A DNA stretch of 64,000 nucleotides from Gemmobacter caeni (lineage in GTDB: Bacteria; Pseudomonadota; Alphaproteobacteria; Rhodobacterales; Rhodobacteraceae): contig NZ_QBKP01000011.1 in NCBI RefSeq assembly GCF_003054195.1, positions 62,001-126,000 of the forward strand, given 5' to 3'. The notes beneath the pieces were generated by a model. It saw only the letters and a program-made list of their open reading frames with translations. It was not told where the DNA came from and made no database searches. Made by a program: the position numbers and the translations under genes. Below, piece by piece: positions 42,605-51,450 of the stretch; the first letter of the stretch is position 1, and the number at the start of each line of letters is the position of its first letter.

Positions 42605-44398
42605 ATGACAACCGAGACCAAGGACGATGACGCACGGCTGGAACGGCTCAATGCGAATCTTGTCAGGGTCGACGAGTTGTCGAGGCGCCTTGCAGCGGCG
42701 CTAACACATCGCAAACAGGTTGATATGTCGCTTCATGGCCCCTCTCAGGAGGTCTATTTGAAGGCGGCGGCGGCCTATGTTGCTGAAATGATGCAGGACC
42801 CCTCGAAAATCATCGAACAGCAGGTCGGCTACTGGGGGAAGACCCTGAAACACTATGTGCAGGCGCAGCATGCGCTGGCGCAGGGAGAATTGAAGGCTCC
42901 GGCAGACCCCGGCCCGAAGGATCGCCGATTCGGCAACCCGCTCTGGGACAGCCACCCGTTCTTCAATTACCTCAAGCAGCAATATCTGATGAATGCCGAG
43001 GCGATCAGCGGCGCTGTTTCCGGTATCGAAACGCTGGATGCCACTGACAAGAAGCGGATCGAGTATTTCTCGCGCCAGCTGGTCGATATGTTCTCGCCCA
43101 CCAATTTTCTTGGCACCAACCCTGACGCGCTGGAGCGCGCGGTGGCAACCGATGGCGAAAGCCTGGTGCGGGGGCTGGAAAACCTGGTGCGCGATATCGA
43201 AAGCAACCATGGCGATCTTCTGGTCACGCTGGCGGATCGTGATGCGTTCCACGTTGGCGAGAATATCGCCACCGCGCCGGGATCGGTGGTTTTCCGCAAT
43301 CACATGCTGGAACTGATCCAGTATACCCCGACGACCGAGAAGGTGCATCAGACCCCGCTGCTGATCTTCCCGCCGTGGATCAACAAGTTCTACATCCTCG
43401 ATCTGAAGCCTGCCAACAGCCTGATCCGCTGGATCGTCGATCAGGGCTTTACCCTGTTCGTGGTCAGCTGGGTCAACCCGGATGCGAGCTATGCCGATGT
43501 CGGCATGGATGATTACATCCGTGACGGCTATATGGCGGCGATCAACGAGGTGAAGCAGATCACCGGCGAAAAGCAGATCAACGCGGTGGGCTATTGTATT
43601 GCGGGTACGACGCTGAGCCTGACGCTGGCCCATATGCAGAAAACCGGCGACAAGTCGGTGAAATCGGCGACGCTGTTCACCACACTGACTGATTTCAGCG
43701 ATCAGGGCGAGGTCGGGGTTTTTCTCAACGACGACTTCATCGACGGAATCGAGCGGCAGGTTGCTGTCGACGGGGTGCTGGACAAGTTCTTCATGAGCAA
43801 GACCTTCAGCTTCCTGCGCTCGAACGACCTGATTTATCAGCCTGCCATCAAAAGCTACATGATGGGCGAGGCGCCGCCTGCTTTCGACCTGCTGTTCTGG
43901 AACGGCGACGGGACAAATCTTCCGGCGAAGATGGCGGTCGAATACCTGCGCGGCCTGTGCCAGCACGACGAATTTGCCCGCCAGGGCTTTCCGGTCTTTG
44001 GCGAGCGGGTTCGGCTGGCGGACGTCAAGGTGCCTCTGTGCGCGATTGCCTGCGAGACCGACCATATCGCCGCCTGGAAAAGCAGCTTCAACGGCGTGCG
44101 GCAGATGGGGTCGAAGGACAAGACCTTTATCGTCTCGGAAAGCGGCCATATCGCGGGCATCGTCAATCCGCCGTCGAAAGGGAAGTACGGGCATTACACC
44201 AATGATGCCCAGATGACCTCGGCGGACGAGTGGATGCAGGGCGCAACCTTCACGCCCGGAAGCTGGTGGCCGCGCTGGGGAGAGTGGCTTGCAGCGCGGT
44301 CGGGCAAGATGATTGCTGCCCGCGTGCCGGGCGATTCGACCAATCCGGTACTGGCACCTTCGCCTGGCACCTATGTCGCCGCAGTCCCAAGTCTCTGA
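42605..44398 (+). CDS. phaC: Class I polyhydroxyalkanoate synthase
   Basis: The 597-residue enzyme polymerises 3-hydroxyacyl-CoA on the PHA granule surface. The lipase-like box with catalytic Cys is AVGYCIAGTTLSL. The Asp is in CAIACETDHIAAW and the His in ESGHIAGIVNPPS. PPWINKFYILDL and FVVSWVNPD are diagnostic of PhaC. The N-terminal 80 residues are variable, as usual. It heads phaC-phaP-phaR, but phaP has its own promoter and operators, so phaC is probably a separate transcript. Confidence 0.97.
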   Translation: MTTETKDDDARLERLNANLVRVDELSRRLAAALTHRKQVDMSLHGPSQEVYLKAAAAYVAEMMQDPSKIIEQQVGYWGKTLKHYVQAQHALAQGELKAPADPGPKDRRFGNPLWDSHPFFNYLKQQYLMNAEAISGAVSGIETLDATDKKRIEYFSRQLVDMFSPTNFLGTNPDALERAVATDGESLVRGLENLVRDIESNHGDLLVTLADRDAFHVGENIATAPGSVVFRNHMLELIQYTPTTEKVHQTPLLIFPPWINKFYILDLKPANSLIRWIVDQGFTLFVVSWVNPDASYADVGMDDYIRDGYMAAINEVKQITGEKQINAVGYCIAGTTLSLTLAHMQKTGDKSVKSATLFTTLTDFSDQGEVGVFLNDDFIDGIERQVAVDGVLDKFFMSKTFSFLRSNDLIYQPAIKSYMMGEAPPAFDLLFWNGDGTNLPAKMAVEYLRGLCQHDEFARQGFPVFGERVRLADVKVPLCAIACETDHIAAWKSSFNGVRQMGSKDKTFIVSESGHIAGIVNPPSKGKYGHYTNDAQMTSADEWMQGATFTPGSWWPRWGEWLAARSGKMIAARVPGDSTNPVLAPSPGTYVAAVPSL

Positions 44399-44446
44399 AT
44401 CGGATATCTATTGTCGTTCCGCCCGGCTCTGCAACCTCTGATTTTG

Positions 44447-44457
44447 CTGCGTCGCAG
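44447..44457. promoter_or_regulatory. Putative PhaR operator 1 upstream of phaP
   Basis: CTGCGTCGCAG is a perfect CTGC-N3-GCAG palindrome, flanked by TTTG and AAA. PhaR of Paracoccus denitrificans is known to bind TGC-rich sites before phaP. Confidence 0.65.
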
Positions 44458-44466
44458 AAATTTCAC

Positions 44467-44495
44467 TTGATTTTCTGCGGTGCAGCATTTATGTA
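44467..44495 (+). promoter_or_regulatory. phaP promoter with embedded PhaR operator 2
   Basis: TTGATT (44467-44472) and TATGTA (44490-44495) are 17 bases apart. The second palindrome, CTGCGGTGCAG (44475-44485), fills the spacer, so a bound repressor would block RNA polymerase. Its centre is 28 bases from that of operator 1. Confidence 0.6.
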
Positions 44496-44510
44496 GGTGG
44501 TCAGGAAACG

Positions 44511-44525
44511 GCACTGCTTCAGTGC
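44511..44525 (+). repeat. Palindrome in phaP leader
   Basis: GCACTGCTTCAGTGC is a perfect 6-bp inverted repeat around CTT, just after the predicted start of transcription. It may be a third, wider-spaced CTGC/GCAG repressor site or an mRNA 5' hairpin. Confidence 0.5.
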
Positions 44526-44549
44526 AGACCCGATAGATGGAGCACTAGT

Positions 44550-45005
44550 ATGACCAAGACCCCCGACATGACCAAGATGGTTCAGGACATGATGGCTGCG
44601 TTCCCGGTGGACGGCACCGCGTTCCAGAACGCCTTCAAGACCCAGGCCGCCATGGGTGAAAAGCTGACCAAAGTGGCTCTGGAAGCCGCTGAAAAGTCGA
44701 CCGAGATCACCTCGAAATGGGCCAAGGACACCATCGCCAAGATGGCCGACGCCTCGAAAGCCAAGGCTGACGTCGCCGAATACGGCAAAGCCGCTTCGGA
44801 CTTCGCTTCGTCCGCTGCCGAGATGGCTGCCGAGAACATGGCCGCTTTCGCCGAGATCGCCAAGAAAGTTCAGATGGAAACCGTCGAACTGATGCTGGCT
44901 GCTGGCAAGGACGCTTCGGAAGAAGCTCAGGCTGCCGTGAAGAAAGCCACCACCGAAGCGACCGCTGCGGTGAAGAAAGCTGCTTCGGCTGCTGCCGCGA
45001 AGTAA
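44550..45005 (+). CDS. phaP: Phasin (PHA granule-associated protein)
   Basis: This 151-residue amphipathic helical protein coats PHA granules. It is rich in Ala, Lys and Glu with few aromatics. The N-terminus is MTKTPDMTKMVQDMMAAF, and long helices run through SKWAKDTIAKMADASKAKAD. The C-terminal tail has repeated AAVKKA units. GGAG lies seven bases before the ATG. Codon use is more uniform (GCT and TCG for Ala and Ser) than in neighbours, fitting very high expression. It is bounded by operators upstream and a strong terminator downstream. Confidence 0.95.
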   Translation: MTKTPDMTKMVQDMMAAFPVDGTAFQNAFKTQAAMGEKLTKVALEAAEKSTEITSKWAKDTIAKMADASKAKADVAEYGKAASDFASSAAEMAAENMAAFAEIAKKVQMETVELMLAAGKDASEEAQAAVKKATTEATAAVKKAASAAAAK

Positions 45006-45054
45006 TTCTTCGCGCGCATTCCCGGCCTCTCCTCCCTGCCGGGAGAATGCGCAG

Positions 45055-45083
45055 GGGCGGGCTTCGGCCCGCCCTTTCTTTTT
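45055..45083 (+). terminator. Rho-independent terminator of phaP
   Basis: GGGCGGGC pairs with GCCCGCCC around a TTCG tetraloop, followed by TTTCTTTTT. Confidence 0.95.
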
Positions 45084-45148
45084 GCTTTCCTTTTCCGCTG
45101 CGCCTGCCCTAATCTTCTCTGCAAGCGCATAAAAGGGGAGGCGCCGCC

Positions 45149-45712
45149 ATGGCCAACACCGAGAAGCCGCTGCTGATCAAACGCTATGCCAGCCGCCGTC
45201 TCTATAATACCGAAACCAGCGATTATGTGACGCTGGAAGATATTGCCGGATTCATCCGCGCCGGGCGCGAGGTGCAGATCGTCGATCTGAAATCGGGCGA
45301 TGACCTGACCCGTCAGTACCTGCTTCAGATCGTGGCCGAACATGAAAGCAAGGGCGAAAGCGTCCTGCCGATCAACGTGCTGACCGATCTTGTCCGCAGC
45401 TACACCACCGAAATGCAAAGCGTGGTGCCGCATTTCCTCGCGGCCTCGTTCGAGATGCTGCGCGACGGCCAGTCCAAGATGCTGGAGAATTTCAGCAGTT
45501 TCCCCAACCCGATGAGCGCGATGCCGGGGTTCGAGGCGATGCGCAAGCAGCAGGAAGCCTTCATGAAATCCATGATGGGCGGGTTGCCTGCCTGGGGCAC
45601 GACGGCGCCGGGCCGCGAGGCGGATGACGACAAGCAGGGATCTTCTGCCGAAGAACTGGCACAGATCCGCAAGCAACTGGCCGATCTGCAATCCAAGCTG
45701 TCCAAGCTTTGA
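45149..45712 (+). CDS. phaR: PHA synthesis repressor PhaR
   Basis: The 187-residue regulator has the PHB/PHA accumulation DNA-binding domain at the N-terminus (LLIKRYASRRLYNTETSDYVTLEDI) and a second conserved segment (VLPINVLTDLVRSY). A helical C-terminal half carries a coiled-coil end (EELAQIRKQLADLQSKLSKL). In Paracoccus it binds granules and represses phaP and itself until polymer titrates it away. GGGGAG lies upstream of the ATG. The interval after the phaP terminator contains GCTGCGCCTGC, which may serve autoregulation. Confidence 0.96.
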   Translation: MANTEKPLLIKRYASRRLYNTETSDYVTLEDIAGFIRAGREVQIVDLKSGDDLTRQYLLQIVAEHESKGESVLPINVLTDLVRSYTTEMQSVVPHFLAASFEMLRDGQSKMLENFSSFPNPMSAMPGFEAMRKQQEAFMKSMMGGLPAWGTTAPGREADDDKQGSSAEELAQIRKQLADLQSKLSKL

Positions 45713-45733
45713 TGCCCTGATCCCGGTGCGGCG

Positions 45734-46702
45734 ATGAACGACACCCAGAGCCGCATTTCCCTGTGGGGGGTCGAAATCTTTCTGGCAACCGCCGAAGCCG
45801 GGTCGATTTCTGCAGCGGCGCGGCGGCTTGGGGCGAGCACATCGACCCTGAGCCAGCAACTTGCCGGGCTAGAGGGCGTTCTGGGGGTGACGTTGCTGGA
45901 TCGCGGCGCGCGCCCGATGAGGCTGACCTCAGCGGGGCGCGTCTTTCTGCGGCACGCCCGCAGCATGCTGGACAGCGCGACGGCCGCCCGTGCCGAACTG
46001 GCGCTGGCGGATCTGTCGGGGCTGCCCCGCCTGCGTCTGGGCGTGATCGAGGATCTGGACGCCGATGTCACGCCGCGCCTGCTGACCGCGCTTTCGGCGC
46101 AGTTTCGCAACAGCCGCTTCCTGCTGGAAACCGGCGCGAGCCATCGCCTTCTGGAGCAGCTTTCCGCCCGTGCGCTGGATATGGTGATCACCGCCGACCC
46201 GGGGCTTGCCCGCAACGCCGAGCCGGGGGAGGAAAGCTATCCTCTGCTGGCAGAGCCGTTTGTGGTCGCCATTCCTCGGGGAACGCCGACCGATGCGCTG
46301 GCCGACACGCTGCGCGGGCTGCCGCTGATCCACTATTCCGCGCGGCATCTGATGGGGCGGCAGATCGCGGCGCATCTGGCCGGCCAGAGCCTGACACTGG
46401 CGCATCGGTTTGAACTGGACAGCTATCACGCCATTCTGGCGATGGTCGCGGCAGGGCAGGGCTGGACGATCCTGACCCCGCTGGCTTTGCACCATGCCGC
46501 GCGCTTCCTGCCCGAGGTGGAGGTCTGCCCGCTTCCTTTCGGGGGGCTGGAACGGCGGATCGTGCTGTCAGCCCGCAGCGGCGCCTTGCAGACCATGCCG
46601 GGGCAGGTGCGCGAGCATGTGCAGGCCCTGCTGGCCGAGGCGGTGATCGCCCCGGCGCTGCTGCGCTGGCCCTGGCTCGACGGGCAGTTGCGGCTGCTTT
46701 AG
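45734..46702 (+). CDS. LysR-family transcriptional regulator
   Basis: The 322-residue protein has an N-terminal winged helix (VEIFLATAEAGSISAAARRLGASTSTLSQQL by stretch, ending in LLDRGARPMRLT) and a periplasmic-binding-like effector domain with LRLGVIEDLD and YHAILAMVAAGQGWTILTPLAL. It begins 21 bases after phaR and may be read through from it. Its 3' end overlaps the convergent aminotransferase gene by 4 bases. It could control the amine/glutamylation genes that face it, but it is not divergent from their promoter, so this is a guess. Confidence 0.92.
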   Translation: MNDTQSRISLWGVEIFLATAEAGSISAAARRLGASTSTLSQQLAGLEGVLGVTLLDRGARPMRLTSAGRVFLRHARSMLDSATAARAELALADLSGLPRLRLGVIEDLDADVTPRLLTALSAQFRNSRFLLETGASHRLLEQLSARALDMVITADPGLARNAEPGEESYPLLAEPFVVAIPRGTPTDALADTLRGLPLIHYSARHLMGRQIAAHLAGQSLTLAHRFELDSYHAILAMVAAGQGWTILTPLALHHAARFLPEVEVCPLPFGGLERRIVLSARSGALQTMPGQVREHVQALLAEAVIAPALLRWPWLDGQLRLL

Positions 46703-47886
46703 CCCTTCAAATCCGCTGCCGCGGCGACCAGTGCCTCGGCAATGAAATCCAGTTCCGCCCGGTTCAGCCGGGTCGGCAGCCGCACATCACAGGCGCGCAT
46801 CAGCATGGCCCGGGTCTGCGGCAGCTCTGGCAGGTCACCAAGGAATTGCCAGTTCCAGAAGGCGCGGGCGTTATCATCGCTGAGACCGAAGACCTGCACC
46901 GACACGCCGCGTGTCTTCGCGGCGGTCTGGAATGCGCGCGCTTCGGCATCAGTCTCAAAGCCCACGAGGTTGAACTGAATCGAATCCGGCGCGCGCTCCT
47001 CCGGGGCCAGCGGCGCGGGCACTGACAGCCAGGGCGAGCGGTTCAGCGCCTCCGCCACATGGTCATGGTTCTCGCGCCCCTTTTCGACACGCCGTGCCAG
47101 TTCCGGCAGTTGCGGGCGGATGACGGCGGCAGACAGGTTCTGCATCCGCATATTGTAAAGCGGTAGCTTGTTCTGCCACAGCATATAGCTGTTTTGCAGG
47201 CCCGGATGCTTCTTCCAGTTGTGCTCGTAGGCGCCCGACATGATGACCGCACGAGCTGCCAGTTCGGGATCGTCGGTGATCAGGATGCCACCTTCGCCGG
47301 CGTTGATCATCTTGTAAGACTGAAAGCTGAAACAGCCGATCTTGCCGAAGGTGCCGATATTGCGGCCATGCCAGGTGGTGCCGAGGCTATGCGCCGCATC
47401 CTCGACCACCGGCACGCCCGCAGCATCGCAAAGCTGCATGATCGCGTCCATGTCCGCGGTATGTCCGCGCATGTGGCTGATGATGACCGCCGCCGCGTCG
47501 GGCAGCTTGGCGGCGAAGTCGTCCATGTCGACGCGATAGTTCTCGCCCACCTCGACCAGAACGGGGGTGCAATCGGCATGCACCACGGCCGAGGGCACAG
47601 CGGCGAAGGTGAACGCCGGGATCAGCACCCTGGCGCTGCGCGGCAGGTCCAGCGCCTTCAGCGACAAAAAGAGCGCAGCGGAACAGGACGATACCGCCAG
47701 CGCATAGCGCGCGCCCAGAAGCTCGGCGAATTCCGCCTCCAGCAGCGCGACCGGGGCACCTTCCGGCGCTGTGTATCGGAACAGATCGCCCGAAGCGAGC
47801 AGCGCCTCGATTGCCGCGCGCGCGGCCTCGGGGATCGGTTCGGCGTCATAAACATTGGGCGGGGCGATCTGTCCGTCAGCGGCCAT
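46699..47886 (-). CDS. DegT/DnrJ/EryC1/StrS-family PLP aminotransferase
   Basis: This protein of 395 residues has the family's fold-type I motifs: SCSAALFLSLKALDL, IPAFTFAAVPSAVVHAD, VVEDAAHSLGTTWHG (PLP Asp) and FSFQSYKMINAGEGG (PLP Lys). Members usually aminate keto-sugars, but some act on cyclitols or other carbonyls. Here it is the last gene after a glutamine-synthetase / oxidase set, 113 bases past the oxidase gene. An amine-catabolic or amine-forming role is therefore more likely than sugar synthesis; no nucleotide-sugar genes are nearby. Confidence 0.87.
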   Translation of the reverse strand: MAADGQIAPPNVYDAEPIPEAARAAIEALLASGDLFRYTAPEGAPVALLEAEFAELLGARYALAVSSCSAALFLSLKALDLPRSARVLIPAFTFAAVPSAVVHADCTPVLVEVGENYRVDMDDFAAKLPDAAAVIISHMRGHTADMDAIMQLCDAAGVPVVEDAAHSLGTTWHGRNIGTFGKIGCFSFQSYKMINAGEGGILITDDPELAARAVIMSGAYEHNWKKHPGLQNSYMLWQNKLPLYNMRMQNLSAAVIRPQLPELARRVEKGRENHDHVAEALNRSPWLSVPAPLAPEERAPDSIQFNLVGFETDAEARAFQTAAKTRGVSVQVFGLSDDNARAFWNWQFLGDLPELPQTRAMLMRACDVRLPTRLNRAELDFIAEALVAAAADLKG

Positions 47887-47999
47887 ATTCGGCTTTCCTG
47901 AAACTTTTCTTCGGAAAACCTGTAAGCGCTATGCCCCGCCAACGCCAGCAACAACTGCATGACAAGGCGTCGGGCCGGGGCTTTCCGCCGACCGGCGCG

Positions 48000-49301
48000 T
48001 CAGATTCCCAGCCGGTCGCGCAGAGAAAACCACGTCATCGCGGCCACCAGCATTGGCCAGCGCAGCGCGACGCCGCCGGGGAAGCGCGGCTGCGGCAATG
48101 CGGCCATCAGGTCGAACCGCTCCGCCTGCCCGCGCAGCGCCTCGGCCATCAGCTTGCCCGCCAGTGTCGCCATCGCGACGCCGTGGCCGGAAAATCCGGA
48201 GGCCGACAGGATGTTGCCGGTGACGCGGGTAAAGCAGGGCAGGCGGTTCATTGTGATCGCCAGTGTCCCGCCCCATGCGTAGTCAATCTTCGCATCGCGC
48301 AGTTGCGGGTAGACCTCCAGCATCGGTTTCGACACCGTTTTCACGATGTCGGGGAACTTCCAGCCATAGCTTTCGCCACCGCCGAACAGCAGGCGGTTGT
48401 CTTCGGACAGGCGCCAGTAATTCACCACGAATTTGGTATCTGCCACCGCAACGGGTTGTGACAGGATTTCTGCCGCGCGGTCGCCCAAAGGCTCGGTCGC
48501 GACGATGAAATTGTTGATCGGCATGACCTTGGCCGCCACCTGCGGCTCCAGCCCGCCGAGATAGCCGTTGCAGGCCAGAACCACATGATCCGCGACGACG
48601 CGGCCATGATTGGTGGCGACGGTCGCCGGGGCACCCTTGTCGATCCGGTGCACGGGGCTGGTCTCATGGATCACCGCCCCTGCAGCCATCGCCGCCTGCG
48701 CGAGGCCCAATGCATAGTTCAGGGGATGCACATGCCCGGCGCCCCAGTCGATTTCGCCGCCCTTGTAGGCGTCCGACCCGATCAGCGCGCGGATGCCCGC
48801 ATGGTCCAGCACCTCCAACTGATCATAGCCGTAATCGCGGCGCAGCTTTTCGGCATAGGCATGGGTATGGCGGACCTCGCGGTCATGCCAGCAGGCATGG
48901 GCAACGCCGGGATGGAAGGTGCAGGGCATCGCGTGATCGGCGATCAGGCTCTTGACCAGCGCCTTGGCCTCCTCCGCCAGAACCCAGTAGCGGCGGGCGT
49001 TTTCACGCCCGGCGATCCGCTCCATTTCTTCCTGGTCAAGCCGCTGGCCGCTGCCGACCTGCCCGCCATTGCGGCCCGAGGCGCCAAAGCCCACGCGATG
49101 CGCCTCCAGCACCACGACGCGCAACCCGGCTTGCGCCAGATGCAGCGCGGCGGAAAGGCCGGTATAGCCCGCGCCGATCACGCAAATATCGGCGCGCACC
49201 TCGCCCCGCAGCTCGGGGAAGGGGGCAAGCTCGGCCTTTGTCGCAGCATAGAAGCTGGCCGGGTAGTGCCCCGGCCGGTCATTTGCGTAGAGAAGGTTCA
49301 T
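48000..49301 (-). CDS. FAD-dependent oxidoreductase, gamma-glutamylputrescine oxidase-like
   Basis: The 433-residue DAO-family flavoprotein opens with NLLYANDRPGHYPASFYAAT, as in PuuB/OrdL. The dinucleotide-binding motif is VIGAGYTGLSAALHLAQAG, and GFGASGRNGGQVGSGQRLDQ is the flavin-proximal block. FSGHGVAMATLAGKLMAEAL is near the end. PuuB oxidises gamma-glutamyl-putrescine to the aldehyde with release of ammonia and H2O2. It starts 7 bases after the glutamine-synthetase-like gene, consistent with that role. The true amine substrate is not proven. Confidence 0.88.
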   Translation of the reverse strand: MNLLYANDRPGHYPASFYAATKAELAPFPELRGEVRADICVIGAGYTGLSAALHLAQAGLRVVVLEAHRVGFGASGRNGGQVGSGQRLDQEEMERIAGRENARRYWVLAEEAKALVKSLIADHAMPCTFHPGVAHACWHDREVRHTHAYAEKLRRDYGYDQLEVLDHAGIRALIGSDAYKGGEIDWGAGHVHPLNYALGLAQAAMAAGAVIHETSPVHRIDKGAPATVATNHGRVVADHVVLACNGYLGGLEPQVAAKVMPINNFIVATEPLGDRAAEILSQPVAVADTKFVVNYWRLSEDNRLLFGGGESYGWKFPDIVKTVSKPMLEVYPQLRDAKIDYAWGGTLAITMNRLPCFTRVTGNILSASGFSGHGVAMATLAGKLMAEALRGQAERFDLMAALPQPRFPGGVALRWPMLVAAMTWFSLRDRLGI

Positions 49302-49308
49302 GCGGGCC

Positions 49309-50664
49309 TCAGACGTTCAGCAGAAGATGCTCACGCTCCCACGGACTGATGACTTGCAGGAACTCTTTGTATTCATTGCGCTTCACGCTGTCGTAGACAC
49401 CGCAGAACGTGACGCCCAGCACCTCGCGCAGCGGGCCGTCCTCTTCCAGAAGGTCCAGTGCATCGCCAAGGTTATAGGGGATGTCGTCGCTGTCGATATA
49501 GGCGTTGGTCGTGCATTCGGCACGGGGCATCTTCTTTTCCTTCAGCCCCAGATAGCCGCAGGCGAGGCTGGCGGCGATCCCCAGATAGGGGTTGCAGTCC
49601 ATGCCTGGCAGCCGGTTTTCCACCCGCCGCGCAGCGGGGCCGGAGATTGGTACACGCAGGCCGGTGGTGCGGTTATCGCGGCCCCATTCCAGATTGATCG
49701 GCGCCGCGAAGTCGGGAACATAGCGGCGATAGCTGTTCACATAGGGCGCGAGCAGCGCGATGGCCGCCGGAAGGTGGTTCTGCATCCCGGCGATGAAGTG
49801 CAGGAACTCCAGCGTCTCGCCGCCCTCGGCATCGGAAAAGATATTGGCGCCGGTTGCCGTATCCACCACAGAGTGATGGATATGCATGGCCGATCCCGGC
49901 TCGCCCGCGATGGGCTTGGCCATGAAGGTGGCGAAACAGTCATGGCGCAGCGCCGCCTCGCGGATAAGCCGCTTGAAGAAGAAGACGTCATCGGCCAGGC
50001 GCACCGGATCGCCATGGGCAAGGTTCAGTTCGATCTGCCCTGCGCCGCCTTCCTGAAGAATACCGTCAATCTCCAGCCCCTGCGCCTCGGCGAAATCATA
50101 GATGTCGTCGATGACCTTGCCATATTCATCCACCGCCGACAGGCTGTAGGCCTGTTTCTGCGCGGCGCGGCGGCCGGTGCGGCCCATGGGCGGTTGGATC
50201 GGCTGGTTCGGGTCGGTGTTGCGGGCGGTCAGGAAGAATTCCATCTCGGGCGCGACAACCGGGGTCCAGCCCTCGGCCTTGAACAGATCGACCACACGTT
50301 TCAGCACGTTGCGCGGGCTGAAGGCAACCGGATTGCCCTGCTGGTCCTGCGCGTCATGGATCACCTGAAGCGTGACATCGGCGGTCCAGGGCGCGGCGGT
50401 CGCGGTGCTGAAATCCGGCACGAGGATCATGTCGGGCTCGGTGAACGCATCGAAAGGATTGTCGGCCCATTCGCCGGTGATGGTTTGCAGGAAGATCGAG
50501 TTCGGCAGGAAATAGCTGGTCTGCTTGCCGAATTTCGCGGCCGGCATCGCCTTGCCGCGCGCCACACCGGCGACGTCGCCGATCACGCATTCCACCTCGT
50601 CCACGCGGCGGTTGGCAATATAGTTCCGGGCTGCCTCGGGCAGCTTGCTCGTCCAATCGGACAT
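49309..50664 (-). CDS. Glutamine synthetase-family gamma-glutamyl ligase (copy 1)
   Basis: This ligase of 451 residues has metal and substrate motifs of the GS fold: APEMEFFLTARN, GGAGQIELNLAHGDPVRLADD, TFMAKPIAGEPGSAMHIHHS, WGRDNRTTGLRVP and RVENRLPGMDCNPYL. The N-terminus (VECVIGDVAGVARGKAMPA) is that of PuuA/GlnA3-type enzymes, which glutamylate amines instead of ammonia. It lies between the amidotransferase and oxidase genes. The adenylylation-site tail of true GlnA is not evident. Confidence 0.92.
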   Translation of the reverse strand: MSDWTSKLPEAARNYIANRRVDEVECVIGDVAGVARGKAMPAAKFGKQTSYFLPNSIFLQTITGEWADNPFDAFTEPDMILVPDFSTATAAPWTADVTLQVIHDAQDQQGNPVAFSPRNVLKRVVDLFKAEGWTPVVAPEMEFFLTARNTDPNQPIQPPMGRTGRRAAQKQAYSLSAVDEYGKVIDDIYDFAEAQGLEIDGILQEGGAGQIELNLAHGDPVRLADDVFFFKRLIREAALRHDCFATFMAKPIAGEPGSAMHIHHSVVDTATGANIFSDAEGGETLEFLHFIAGMQNHLPAAIALLAPYVNSYRRYVPDFAAPINLEWGRDNRTTGLRVPISGPAARRVENRLPGMDCNPYLGIAASLACGYLGLKEKKMPRAECTTNAYIDSDDIPYNLGDALDLLEEDGPLREVLGVTFCGVYDSVKRNEYKEFLQVISPWEREHLLLNV

Positions 50665-50694
50665 GGGTCACACTCTGGTTTTGGCCCTGTGGCC

Positions 50695-51381
50695 TCAGTT
50701 TTCCCCGCGAGGGGCTTTGAAAAATGCGGCAATCCGACGCGCAATGGTCTGGTCATGGATCGGCGTTCCAAGACGCGCGCCCGCCCTGGCCATCACCTCG
50801 TCCGGCACAACGCCCTTGCCGCGCGTCTTCATCAGCCCGTCCACAAATTCGTCGCGGAATTCGGGATGGGCCTGCACTGTCAGCGCCCGGTCATCATAGA
50901 CCAGAGCGGCATTTTCGCAGAAGGCATTGCTGCCGATGACCTCGGCGCCTTCGGGCCGTTCAACCACCTGATCGCGGTGCCAGGCGTTCAGGGTCAGCGT
51001 CTCGTCGCCAAAGGCATAATCGGTCGGGCCGACTGCCCAGCCTCCGCCAAACCGTTCCACCTTGCCGCCAAGCGCCTGTGCGATGATCTGATGGCCGAAA
51101 CAGATACCGACCATGGGCACATGTTCGGCATAGGCGCGGCGGATGAAGTCTTCCAGCGGCTTGATGAAGGGATGATCCTCGTAGGCGCCATGGCGCGAGC
51201 CGGTGATCAGCCAGCCGTCACAGTCATGCACATTGGCGGGAAACTCCATGTCGACCACGCGATAGGTGCGGAAGTCGAAGCCGTTGCCATCCAGCAGGCG
51301 GGCAAACATGTCGGGGTAATCCCCCATCTGCGGCGCAAGCGCGTCAGGGGCGAAGCCGGTTTGCAGAATGCCGATGCGCAT
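50695..51381 (-). CDS. Class I glutamine amidotransferase-like hydrolase
   Basis: The protein of 228 residues has the GATase triad: Cys in MVGICFGHQIIAQ, then His and Glu in VQAHPEFRDEFV. It starts RIGILQTGFAPDALAPQMGDYP. In this gene context a gamma-glutamyl hydrolase role, as for PuuD, is possible. The sequence looks more like the GMP-synthase-like 'type 1 glutamine amidotransferase' branch than PuuD itself. It sits between two GS-like genes on the same strand (30 bases to one, 69 to the other). Confidence 0.88.
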   Translation of the reverse strand: MRIGILQTGFAPDALAPQMGDYPDMFARLLDGNGFDFRTYRVVDMEFPANVHDCDGWLITGSRHGAYEDHPFIKPLEDFIRRAYAEHVPMVGICFGHQIIAQALGGKVERFGGGWAVGPTDYAFGDETLTLNAWHRDQVVERPEGAEVIGSNAFCENAALVYDDRALTVQAHPEFRDEFVDGLMKTRGKGVVPDEVMARAGARLGTPIHDQTIARRIAAFFKAPRGEN

Positions 51382-51450
51382 GGATAACCTGTGTCAGTGA
51401 TACGGAAAATGTAGCAACCTGCCCCCCCTGACGGCAAGGGGGGCAAGGCA

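Noticed and set aside
49300-51387. A plus-strand frame of 695 codons
   Set aside because: It lies opposite the GS-like and amidotransferase genes, which carry clear catalytic motifs. Long antisense frames are common in such GC-rich DNA.
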